The notes under the pieces are model-generated. The model worked only from the letters and a program-made list of their open reading frames with translations. It made no database searches and was not told the origin of the DNA. A DNA stretch of 21,267 nucleotides, from positions 1 to 21,267 of the forward strand of contig LSSN01001563.1 in the NCBI GenBank assembly GCA_001970855.1, in the 5' to 3' direction. Positions 10,692 through 21,267 of the stretch are shown here, one piece after another. Origin of the DNA: Smittium culicis (Eukaryota; Kickxellomycota; Harpellomycetes; Harpellales; Legeriomycetaceae). Position 1 is the first letter of the stretch; the number at the start of each line of letters is the position of its first letter. Made by a program: the position numbers and the translations under genes.

Positions 10692-12696
10692 ATGGCTGGA
10701 CAAAAGTACATTCTTCTCTTTCCTTATTACATCACCAGTATATCAACTAATACTCCAATATAATATACTAAAAAAATATATTCTGCTTACCTTAGGAGAA
10801 TTCTACTTTTAGGCTCTGGTTTCGTCGCCGCTCCATGCGTTGAATACTTAGCTAGAGACCCAAATAACGTCATCACTATTGGTAATATTTCTATTACTTT
10901 CATCAGTTCATGCGCTGATACCATCTACACCCTTTTATTTCCTAGCCAATTTTCTCTATTAACCATTTCTTTCTTATAACATCTTTTAAAATTACTTTCG
11001 TTTAGCTTGCAGAGGTATCGAAAAGGCCCAAAAGCTAGCTTCTGGCTTCCCTGGTGTTCTTTCTGCTTCCGTTGATGTTTCAAACGAAGCTGAACTTGAT
11101 GCTGCCATCGCCCAAAATGACGTTGTTATCAGGTTATTTTTATTATCCAGCTTGTTCATCAATAATAACATTTATTTATATCTCAGTATTTTCTTACTAG
11201 TTTTTTTTATTAACTCTTAGTCTTATCCCATACACCCACCACGCCCAAGTAATTAAATCAGCTATCAAGAGCAAAAAACACGTAGTTACCACCAGTTACG
11301 TTTCGCCAGCTATGCTTGAGCTTGACCAAGCGTAATTTTTTTTAATTTTATACAACTTTCAAATGCTCAAAATCATTATGCTACTTGATATATACACTTA
11401 TTTTCAAGGCATGTAAATAATCGTCTTAACTCACCTCTTTTCAACTATTTCAAAAATCTAATAGATGCAAGGATGCTGGTATCATCTGCTTGAATGAAGT
11501 TGGTTTGGACCCAGGTACACTATATCTCTGGATACTATTAATCATACTTTTTTTTTATTTTTAATTCACTTTTTTAACTTTGGTTGAACTATGTTAAATG
11601 TTCTTGTTTTGTAAAAATTAGGAATTGATCACTTCTACGCCTTGAAGACAATCAACGAAGTTCACAATGCTGGAGGAAAAGTAAATTCATTTTTCGTTAT
11701 ACAAATACGATAAAATATTAATGCAACTTACCATAACAACGTTTATATAGCTAATAAAATTTGATAATTAATTTATTTTAGATTACTTCTTTCTTGTCTT
11801 ACTGCGGTGGTCTTCCAGCTCCTGAAAACAGCAACAATCCATTGGGTTACAAATTCAGTTGGTCAGCCAGAGGTGTGCTCTTGGCCCTTTTAAACAACGC
11901 CAAATACTGGGAAGATGGTAAAATTGTCGAAATCCCAGGAAGCGAATTGATGAACTCAGCCAAACCAATTTACATCTACCCAGCCTTTGCTCTTGTTGGA
12001 TATCCAAACCGTGATTCAACTAATTACAAAGAAAGATATAACATCCCAGAAGCTCAAACCATTCTCCGTGGTACACTCCGCTATCAAGGTTTCCCACAAT
12101 TCGTCAAAGCTTTGGTTGACATTGGATTCTTGAACTCAGAAAACCAAGCTATCCTATCTGCTTCAAACACTGAACCTCTATCATGGAAAGATTTGACTGC
12201 CAACCTATTGAACTCACCATCGTCAAGTGCAGCAGAACTTTTAGAAATCATCAAAACTAAGATCTCCACCAATGATGCAGAACTACGCTCAAGAATCTTG
12301 AGTGGTGTCAAGTGGCTCGGTATTCTTAGCGATTCCATTCAAGTTAAAAAAGCCGGAACTTACTTGGACACTCTTTGTGCTCGCCTCGAAGACTTGATGC
12401 AATATGAAGCTGGTGAAAGAGATATGGTTATTTTGCAACATAAATTTGAAATTGAAAACAAGGATGGAAGCCAAGAAACTCGCACATCTACTCTTTTGGA
12501 TTATGGAATTCCAGATGGTGTTACTTCAATGGCTAAAACCGTTGGTGTTCCTTGTGGTATTTCTACTCAATTCATTTTGGACGGCAAAATCACTAGAACT
12601 GGTGTTTTGGCTCCAATGACCCCAGACATCTACGAGCCAATCATGAATGAGCTACTCAAAGAAGGTGTTTACTGCGTTGAAGAAACTTTGAACTAA
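10692..12696 (+). CDS. LYS9: Saccharopine reductase (saccharopine dehydrogenase, L-glutamate-forming), seven exons
   Basis: Penultimate step of fungal lysine synthesis: condenses alpha-aminoadipate semialdehyde with glutamate using NADPH to give saccharopine. Exons: 10692-10705, 10796-10881, 11006-11132, 11221-11331, 11465-11514, 11622-11680, 11782-12696. Together they encode 453 residues, close to the 446 of yeast Lys9. The N-terminal Rossmann motif is ILLLGSGFVAAPC (G11, G13, A16), followed by the SLIPYTHH strand, the VGLDPGIDHFYALKTI substrate region at 125-140, and CGGLPAPE with NPLGYKFSWS at 157-178. The C-terminus ends GVYCVEETLN. The protein stands alone rather than being fused to a lysine-ketoglutarate reductase as in animals and plants, which supports a fungal source. 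The first coding exon is only 14 bp. Frame is kept over all six introns (88-133 bp). The 300-residue frame at 11794-12696 is only the last exon. Confidence 0.97.
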
Positions 12697-12730
12697 TTTT
12701 TAATTTGTTTTTCATCTCTTACAACCACAA

Positions 12731-12736
12731 AATAAA
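12731..12736 (+). terminator. Candidate polyadenylation signal of LYS9
   Basis: AATAAA starts 35 bp after the LYS9 stop codon and is followed by T-rich sequence, as expected for a fungal 3' end. Confidence 0.45.
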
Positions 12737-13841
12737 TTATCTTTATTAATAATTCGATTTTTATCTACGCTTTTATCTATAATATCTATTTCTATTCCAC
12801 ATATCGTTTAACTTGTTAGACTTGTAAAAACATTCAACAGACCATTATATTTTTTATTCTGTGAGTTTAATTTCGTAAAATTAATCGTTAATTGTGTGTT
12901 TTTTAATCAAAAATAGCAAAAGTGATTTGCATATATGTATATCCGGGGGATTTATTTTTTATCGTAGTATGCTTATTTTCTTAATATGACTTATGTATTC
13001 GCATGTAGCATTTTACTATAATGTTTTGTGCTTAAAAATCTTTTTATTGACCTATACTTAACGCCCAATCAAGCTGATTATTGCTTATATAGACAACACA
13101 ACCCGGTATTATCCGATAGCGTCTCAAAATCATATTACTGCAGAAGCTAATTGGCATGATTATGAAACAATAATACTTTCGCGTCTGATTTTTAGTCTAC
13201 CCAATCTCGTACACAAATTCAAGTGTATATATTTCTTCTTAATATTCTATTTAGTCTTGGTCCCATTACAAGCATTTCTTAGAGGAGATTATTCTTATTA
13301 AAATCATCAGAGGCTATCAAAAATGATGTCTTTAAAATCCCAATAATTTAAAATAAAATTAATTCGTTTTTGAATTCCCTTTCCGCTCAAACCCGCAATC
13401 AAGTGAATCGATTTCTTACTTACGGCAAGCGAGTTTGATGAAATTCTGTGAATTAAAAGGCCAAGTGCCGCCCTGTTTTAGATTTTCAATTCCTTGACAA
13501 CGCACATCTTTTATTTAATCATGTAGCTTTATTTCTCACACTTTTTCCTAGTTTTTTGTCATCATTACTAAAATAGTCTAAATACTATAATTACCCTTAT
13601 AGCGTCATTCCTAATTTAAATAAAAAGTATAAACAAATATAGCCAATAGAGTTTATCATTGATCTGGTAAAAAAAATATCTCTTTTTAATATAGCTTTGA
13701 TAGATTTAAACTTTTTTTTTTCTTAGATGAAAGCACTTTTGACATGACTATCTATCTAATTAATCCAAACTCGCTTTTAAACTAGACTCCCTTCGAAATA
13801 CCACATATAATCTTATATCTAAAATTCTTCAATCGCTTTAA

Positions 13842-13859
13842 TATAAAAAGTATAAATAG
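13842..13859 (+). promoter_or_regulatory. Possible TATA region of SCC2
   Basis: Two adjacent TATA-like elements, TATAAAAAG and TATAAATAG, lie 127-144 bp before the inferred SCC2 start and are followed by a pyrimidine-rich leader. The assignment is positional. Confidence 0.4.
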
Positions 13860-13985
13860 AATCGAATATCTCTTCCTCTTTTTATTATTACTTCACTAGG
13901 ACTATTATCGCTTCAGAATATAAAAAAAAATAAGAGCTAAACCACTAAAAAGTTAAATTTTAGATAAAAATATACATAGAATAAA

Positions 13986-16900
13986 ATGCAAGATTCCGAT
14001 TTTATAAAAAAAGATCTTAAATATGTTCCATTCATCACGATGGATTCTTTTAACACTGGTAAACTTTATATTCCTACAGCATTTAATATTTCTCCCAGTC
14101 AACGAATTTATAGAATGTACCCCATTTATACCATAAAATAATTATATCAATAAAAATTTATATAACATTTATATATATTGCAGCTCATTGTACAAGTAGC
14201 TTCGAAATTGACTGTTTAATTAACGACTCTGAAATCGTAAACGAATTACCCAATATATCGAACCTAAACGTCATAGATACCATTCAAAGCAAAATTAATA
14301 ATAGTGTTCAAAATAATTACCTAGCAAGACAAGAATACTATGATCAACTGTAAGCCTAACTATTCTAAATCTCATTTCTTCCATTCCCTTACTCCTTCTT
14401 GATAGCTCAGGAAAAAAATACTAATATACCCATGAATATCTAAAAATCAACACCAAAACTTATATTATTGTTATTTTTAACTTTTATTCAACTTTTTTTT
14501 AGAAAAATAAACAGTACCACAATCGCACAAAATATTCAAAGAAAAGAATCAAATCATTCGAAACTATGTACAAGTATATTAAACATCACTTCTCCAAGCT
14601 CTGCTATATCTGCTTCGCCTAAAAGTAAAGCATTAATAACTTTTATCAAATAATTTTTTTTTACAAAGCTAATCATTTTATCTTCCCACCCCTCCCTCAT
14701 TTTTAGAACGCAATTTCAAATCTCAACTCGATCTGATCAATTCCTATTTAGTTGAATTTTCTAATAATAAATCTAATCCCGAAGTTTCCATTTCTGCCTT
14801 TAATGAGGTAAATAAAAAATTATATAGACTATAATTCGATTTATTTTGACTTATTTTGACTTATTTTGATTTATTTTGATTTATTTATGCAAATTCGATT
14901 AATTCAATACTCACTTTTACTTTTTTGTTTTTTTTTTTTTAATTTCAGATCAATATTGACTCGCACTCTAATACATCCCCTTCTGCCGATTACAAAGGTT
15001 TTTATTATACTAATACATCATTGCTACCTTTTATTGAAATTCAGCTAATAATTAAAAAAATTTCATTATTCAAAATTTATAATTTGCTATTATATTATTT
15101 TTTAGCATCATTAAAAAGGAAGGGTTCCCCAGCGATATCACCAAGCTCCAAAGTAATCGTTTTTATTTTTCTTGAAATATAATTCATTGATTTACAATAA
15201 CCATATAATATATAGGCCGATGATCACTCCAAAAAGAAAAAAACCAGAAAAATTCAGTCATCCTATCAACCAAAAACCAAAAATCAAGGTACTTGCATTA
15301 ACTTTGCTTGATATTTTATTTTCATTAGCGATAACTATAATGTATTTATTTAGAGATGGACATAGAAAGCGGCATTGAATCACTCGATGATATCATTTTT
15401 GAAATCATCAGCCAAAATGAATTTTTAACTACCCAAGAAAATTCTTTGAAAACTTACAAAAAAAATTTCCATTCACACCATTTCTTCATCCCTTCAAACA
15501 CTGAATTGGGCTATACTTTATCTGGCGAAACCATCCATAAACTATGGTCTCTTTTTAACTTTTTGGGCCCCGCTATAACTAAAGACAAAACAGAACCAAT
15601 AAACCTGTCAAAGCTTGTGAATATCATACAAAAAGTATGTTCTATATGCGAATTCATTAATTTGAGAAAAGCTTTTAAAAATATCGACTCTGGTGCAACT
15701 AAAAAATCTAACCAAAACGGTCTTGAAAAAAACAACGAACCAGAAAATAATGAAGATTCTACATTCGGGATTTATGACTATTTAACTATAAATATCAACT
15801 GCATAAAATCTTCTATTCTCATATTCGAATTAATTTCAGGAGGTTACTTAACTAAAAAAGTACTTTATTATATATTCTACATCTCTTTACATTTCTTAAA
15901 AATTTCCCTGCTTTCATTTAGAACTGCTCAGAACTGATGCTAGACTCCCTGGTAAAGTCCGTTAGTTATGTGCAAACCGAGTCTGCTCTTACTATTTTTG
16001 AGTTACATCCTAACGAAGGTAAAATTTTTTTTTTTTACTTTATTTTCTCTCACTGTCTACAATTGCTTTTTTATAAATTACCATGTTAGCTTAATTAATG
16101 ATCTAATAATCAAATAGATATTAACAATAAAAGGCAAAAAATATTTGAAAAGAACCCAATATCAAAGTAATAATTTCTAATATTTATTTAGGAATATAAT
16201 TTTTTTTTCCACATTTTTTTTTACATTTTAAATAACTGATTATAGATCATCATTCGAAACCTTGCTAAACTTAGTTAGATCTGCTATATTAAAACTATCA
16301 AATCTAGCATATTCCAACTTACTCTCAGAAAAATCTATTATAACAATTAGTTATATAGTTTTACCACAGCTTTATATTAATTTTATCCCTTCGTGGGTAA
16401 ATTCAAATCTCGTCGAAAGCTCGTTTCGTGAATTTCAATCTGCATTTTGCACGGTAAAGTGTTCTTGCACTTAGTTACTACGATTTAACTTTTTAATACT
16501 TTAATAAGTTTTAAAATAATAATTTATAACATCGCTTTTTCCTCGTCAACACTTTTTACAATTAGATATATGAATGTAATGAATCGCAAAGAAATTGGCT
16601 CTTAGAAGAAATACTAGCATCAATTTTAAGGATTTTTCAAGCAAGAAAAAACACTGAGCAAATAAAGTACTTTTTTTTTCTAATCATGAAAATTCACTCT
16701 CATTATTTTTTCCTTTGGTCACTTAAAACCTTTCTACTTCTTTTGGTCACTTCAAACCTTTTTACTTATTTAATGCCAAAATAGACTTCAGAACGGTATT
16801 CAAATAAATTTCGTTTCGTATCTAGTATTCCAGCTTATCCAATCATCCTCGATTGTCAAACATTCTGCATATGACACCGTTAAACCTAAAGACAAAAAAA

Positions 16901-19900
16901 TCGAGGACTTATTAGTTAACAATATAAAAACGGTTAGACTAGATGCTTTATTTAATTCTTATTCTTTTAGCTTACATTCTATATTTTATTTATTTATAGT
17001 TTTTATCATCGTACAAGGGGTCCAGAAATGCTTGCAAGCGAGTTTCAAGTTTCATGCTTGATAGGTTTGAAGATTATTTTTTTCCTTTTTGTATTTATCC
17101 AGATTTTTATTTTCACCTGTGCTTTATTTATTAATGATTTAAAAAATTTTCATAGGCACTCTAAAAAAGACTCGAAATATTCTTCTAGCGACGTTAGCTA
17201 TAAGTTAATAATTGAAACTTTATTATCCGACTCTCTATCATTAATGCAAATTGAGGGCTGGCCATCTTCAATGCTTTTTTTAAGAATTTTTAGCAACGAA
17301 GTTTTCAAAATTTTGGACGACCAAAAGGCTGAGCTATACGCGAAATCATTAGCAATAGAATCGCTTGGATTAATATCAAGTATTGCATCAAAGTTAAAAT
17401 TAGACATTGAAAACGAGGGAAACTATGAAATGATTGACAAAAATTTTGTCAATAGTAAAAATTTAAAAACGTCATACAGCGACATAATTTTAACACTAGA
17501 ATTTGCTGAAAATAAAAAACTAAGCTCTTTTTTTTTTTATTCCTCGGAGTGGGTTTGTGAAACTGTTAAGTTGGTTCATAACAAATATGAAAGTATATCT
17601 GATGATGACGATGACGAAAACGATATAGGAATAGAATCCACGAGAAATAAAACTCTAAAAATGAAAAAAGATAACATGTATTCTGAATCTGATACTGACG
17701 CTGAATTTGAAGCTGCTAAAGACAAAGGTACACTAAAATTATTCTTTTAACTCTGATTTTTTATATTTGTTTAAAATTTATTTACAGGCTCTTATACTTA
17801 ATACAACCTTAATACAAAATTTTTAGAAAGCTATGATACTAGTATAAAAAGCAAAGAAAAAAAGAAAAAGTTACTAAATAACAAAAAGAAAAACGCTGCT
17901 TTATCAAAAGAAATTGGTAAAATGATCGAATATTTACAAGAAAAATTAAGCGAACAGTCTAACCACAGTTTCGACAGTATCTCTGTAAAAGATTATACTC
18001 TTTCGGAAAACCTAATTTATAATAACACACCAAAAACAGGGTTTGTTTCGTCGAGAAAGTTGGGTGAGTTATTGTTTGTAAATCTTTTTGACAAAATGTT
18101 AGAGAAAGTAAAAGATTCGCTAGGGTCTAATTTTATTGCTGTTAGATCTAAGGCTTTAAAAGCGTTGAGCTTAATAGCCTCCAAAAACCCAAAAATCTTG
18201 GCTTTAGAAACAATTAAGCCAGTTATAAAAACTAGACTGAGAGATGTTTCTCCATTAGTTAGAGAGTCTGCTGTTGAGCTGTTAGGAAAATTCTTATTTT
18301 GGGATAATGAATTAATGGACCAATACTTTAGAACGATTTGCTCCAGAATTGTTGATAAGGGCCCCTTAGTTAGAAAAAGAGTACTAAAGATCTTAAAAGA
18401 TATATACTTTAAAACTAATAATATTCAATACCAAACCGAGATTTGCTTCCAGCTTTTTATGAGACTTAAAGACGAAGAAAGAAGCGTTAAAGAATTTTCG
18501 CTTCGAGCTTTGAAGGATATTCTGATCTTAAGCCCTGCTATAGTATCTGAAAATTTATCATCTTTTGAAAATAACTCGCGAAATATTGAGAAAATGTCAA
18601 TTAACTCAATCGATGATAGCTATGTTAATAGCTCTTCTGAAAAACTACTCAGCTATCCTCAGTTAGATAAGATTGGAAATAATAACGACATCCCTGATCC
18701 TAACTCTATTGTATTTTCGGAACTACCCCAAAATATTCAGAAAAATTTTCTTCAAGCAGCAAGAGTTCTTTCATATACTCTTTCTAAGGGTATCAAAGCA
18801 AACTTGGATATTTCCAAACATTTCAAAAAATTCTTGCATTATGTGTGCGACGTGAAATCTGAAGAAACTCTTGTATCAGAAAATGTACAGGGGTATCGAA
18901 GTGTAGTAATGCTATCAAACGCTATCTTTGATCTATTATTGGTTTCACAAGATACCGAAAATGAAGCTGTCAATATTTCTAGGAACAAAAAATCTATAAG
19001 AACAGATGTTAACGATCTCATAAAAAACGAAGATCTGCTTAATTTAGTCTGCATAATTTCAGAGATTTACCCAAGATCTTTAGGAAACTTGATTTCGCAA
19101 CTATTTTATAATCTTTGCGATCCTATCAGTGATAGCAAAAATGAAAAAATAGTCTTAACATTAAAAATATACACCAATTGCTTTCAGTATATTTCAGGCA
19201 TAGGAAAATCATTTTTAAGTAGGACTGAACAAGAATTATTAAAGCTTATCCAATGTAGCCCGCAACAAGTAATCTTTATATTAATTTTGAATTCATAATT
19301 AGGCAATAATTTTTTTTTTATTTTCTAAAATAGTTTTAATTTTTCTTGTATTTAAATATTTTATAGATTATAGAAGCAGCAGTTCCTTGCCTTGTTAGCG
19401 TTATAAGATTTAGAACCAGAAACTATGATCTAATATTCCGTTTATTAGCTCAATGCTTCAAAAGGCTGACAAAAAATAAAGAGACTTTTGGAAAAACTCC
19501 TATAAATAATTCATACGTCAGAGAAAACGCTAGGCTACTGATGCTAGTTTGCCTTCTTGTTCGGTATTTTCCTTTTAAAAGCCATGAAAAGCCGAACAAT
19601 ATTAACTTCAAAGAAATCAAAAATATTTTACAAGAATCCTCCATTTCAGAATTTGTTTTAGATTTAGCGTTATTTTTTGCTGGGGTTGAGCAATCCATTT
19701 CATTAAGGACTACAGCAATTCAGATGATGGGTATAGGCTCTTAGTTTTACATTTTATATCCTTACAAGCTAACGATAATTTATTTTTTCCATTTTCTATT
19801 TAGGTCAAATACAACTGTCATACCCAGAACTAATTTTAACTTTCAAAACAAGAGCTTTGTATGATTTATTATTCAATAGCTCAGAACCGATGCTAAAAAG

Positions 19901-21267
19901 ACAGCTGCTAAAAAATTATGTTGAATTTTTAAAATTTGAACTTTTCCAGACTCCAGAAAATATAAAACTTACGGAAAAAGAAACAACCAACTCAGAGGTT
20001 GAATCACTTGTAGGGTTTAATAGCAGTAAAGAGAATGGAACCTCAGCTTCTCTTGTCCAAACCTATTTAGATTATATAATCGAAGCAATAAAACTATCTG
20101 ATTTTTCTTCGCCAAAAGATGTTGGTTTTGAGCTATTATCTCTAATAATAAGTCAAGGGCTAGCACATCCACTTAAGGTATTTTAAATTAATTATATTGC
20201 AAACAGTTTAGAATAAGAAAATTATGATATAAATAATTTCTAAATATCCTGTAAAAAATAGTGTATGCCTGTTCTGATAAGCATTGAGTCGCTTCCTAAT
20301 ACACCTTTGAGGAGGCAAGCATCAAAATTACACCTTGAATCTAGTTCTAAATATGACACTTTTATACATTTCCTTGATTCAGAAGGTATTAAGCTGGCCT
20401 ATAAAATGCAATTAGATAACAATAACAATGATCACAGTAAAATCACAGGCTACTGTATTAACACTGATCCACAAGATATGGAAATGAAACTTGAAGCGAC
20501 ACTACAACCACTATTCAATACTGTGTGCTTAAAGAAAAGCTCTTACTGTTCTTTTGTGTACACCTTTTTCTCAATAATAAAGTCTATTTTCAATATAAGC
20601 TCCGAGTCAAATTCAAGCTTAGACTCTCGCTATTATCAAAGCAGCCACGAATATGATTCAAGTCAAGATAATGAATCTATGAACACTATAAAAGCTAATG
20701 ATTACCTTGATAGAGTAGCACATTATAAAGACGCTAAAACTAATGAAATAAGATATTCTGAAATATATAAAGATACAGTGCCTTTTATAAAATATATGGT
20801 AGAAAATATTGCAACATTTCAGTATTCATCATTAGATGAGGTATTAATGATGATAAGGGAAATTTCGCATATAACCTCATCGATAGGAATAAATATACTC
20901 TATAAATTTGAAGCTCTAAACCCTCTTAGATCTAAAAATGAAAACGCATTTAATTACGATGATAGCTGTCCAATATCATTAAAGGTAGATACAATTATTT
21001 CTGTGTCAGTTGGAGCATTGGTGATATTGAGAGAAACGCTTAAATCGATTTATAAGTTATCGGAGCAAAAATGCAACGCTTATTCTAAACAAAACTCTAG
21101 CCCTAATAAAGATAAAGCTGTATGTAACCTTAAACAAGCCTTAGTTGATCATTGGACTATATTTGGGTATAAATATCAGACAAAAAACACTATTGATCAA
21201 CTACAAAGCTCCGAAGAATCAGATATGATAGTCCCTTCTTGGGCTGTATGGCCATTTATGCTAAAGC
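13986..21267 (+). CDS. SCC2: Cohesin loader Scc2/Mis4/NIPBL homologue, 3'-partial, 19 exons visible
   Basis: Nuclear HEAT-repeat protein that, with Scc4/Mau2, loads cohesin onto chromosomes. Exons: 13986-14058, 14184-14349, 14503-14624, 14707-14807, 14949-14997, 15106-15152, 15216-15288, 15354-15859, 15922-16018, 16118-16166, 16246-16453, 16566-16666, 16785-16932, 17000-17064, 17156-17727, 17827-19268, 19367-19730, 19804-20177, 20262 to the edge. Frame is preserved at all 18 junctions, giving 1854 codons so far. Yeast Scc2 is about 1490 residues and NIPBL about 2800. Family signatures: RNWLLEEILASI near 506-517; LQNGIQ after it; EGWPSSMLFLRI; VRSKALKALSLI then VRESAVELLGKF and VRKRVLKILKDI (Cohesin_HEAT, about 895-970); and a Nipped-B C-terminal region from about 1274 (EAAVPCLVSVI, PNTPLRRQASKLH, SEGIKLAY). 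A charged linker at about 735-820 pairs a poly-Asp patch with a lysine-rich stretch. The first exons are the least certain because this end is poorly conserved. Confidence 0.93.
14841..14880. repeat. Four tandem 10-bp units in SCC2 intron 4
   Basis: TTATTTTGAC appears twice, then TTATTTTGAT twice, inside the 141-bp intron 14808-14948, the longest SCC2 intron. The units lie between the donor GTAAAT and the T-rich tract before the acceptor, so expansion lengthens the intron without changing coding sequence. Confidence 0.9.
16714..16768. repeat. Tandem 28-bp imperfect duplication in SCC2 intron 12
   Basis: Two successive copies begin TTTGGTCACTT and continue with AAACCTTT.TACTT, spaced 28 bp apart with a few mismatches. 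The repeat lies wholly in the 118-bp intron 16667-16784, in the pyrimidine-rich part before the acceptor. Confidence 0.85.

Larger units (their letters stand above)
12697..13985. other. Intergenic region between LYS9 and SCC2
   Basis: About 1.3 kb that should contain the LYS9 3' end and the SCC2 promoter. A plus-strand frame over about 13022-13155 is open without an ATG and reads somewhat like protein, then breaks up in stops; this is too weak to call. The 13-mer TAAAAAGTATAAA occurs twice, near 13621 and 13844. No RNA gene or intact reading frame was recognised. Confidence 0.55.

Noticed and set aside
14468..14653. Short plus-strand frames at 14468-14653, 15172-15378 and 16262-16474 as small genes
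   Set aside because: They coincide with SCC2 exons read with flanking intron sequence, and the spliced frame through them is continuous.
17028..17750. 240-codon frame as an independent gene
   Set aside because: It starts out of frame in SCC2 exon 14, reads through the intron 17065-17155 and only then joins the true frame of exon 15. It is part of SCC2.

Overview
This is eukaryotic nuclear DNA, very A+T rich and intron dense. A fungus is the best fit: the window carries a free-standing saccharopine reductase of the alpha-aminoadipate lysine pathway, plus clear ELP1 and SCC2 homologues interrupted by many short introns (62-141 bp). Extreme A+T content, intron density and weak 5' splice signals suggest an early-diverging lineage; a Harpellales/Smittium-like gut fungus is only a guess. 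I saw no bacterial or organellar features, tRNA, rRNA or CRISPR.

Layout, left to right. Positions 1-4155, minus strand: ELP1 (IKI3/IKAP), scaffold of Elongator, seven exons, with the C-terminal end cut off by the left edge. Positions 4156-5991: intergenic, with an (ATAA)11 microsatellite and possible decayed coding sequence. Positions 5992-8151, plus strand: an intronless 719-codon gene whose N-terminal ~100 residues resemble a retrotransposon Gag capsid domain, followed by a long low-complexity Ser/Asn/Lys tail and a poly-lysine patch; no pol or LTR is visible. Positions 8152-9938: A+T-rich intergenic. Positions 9939-10394, minus strand: an unrecognised two-segment coding remnant, G+C rich against its surroundings and joinable in frame by a candidate intron, with no plausible start. 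Positions 10692-12696, plus strand: LYS9, seven exons. Positions 12697-13985: intergenic. Positions 13986-21267, plus strand: the cohesin loader SCC2/Mis4/NIPBL, 19 exons visible, 3' end beyond the right edge.

The three recognised genes are unrelated housekeeping genes (tRNA wobble modification, lysine synthesis, chromosome cohesion), so there is no operon-like logic. Their exon models were built by hand; reading frame is kept across all 30 inferred introns. The least explained parts are the intronless Gag-like gene, the minus-strand remnant beside LYS9, and the splice-site pattern (28 of 30 acceptors end in TAG; only 4 of 30 donors have G at +5).
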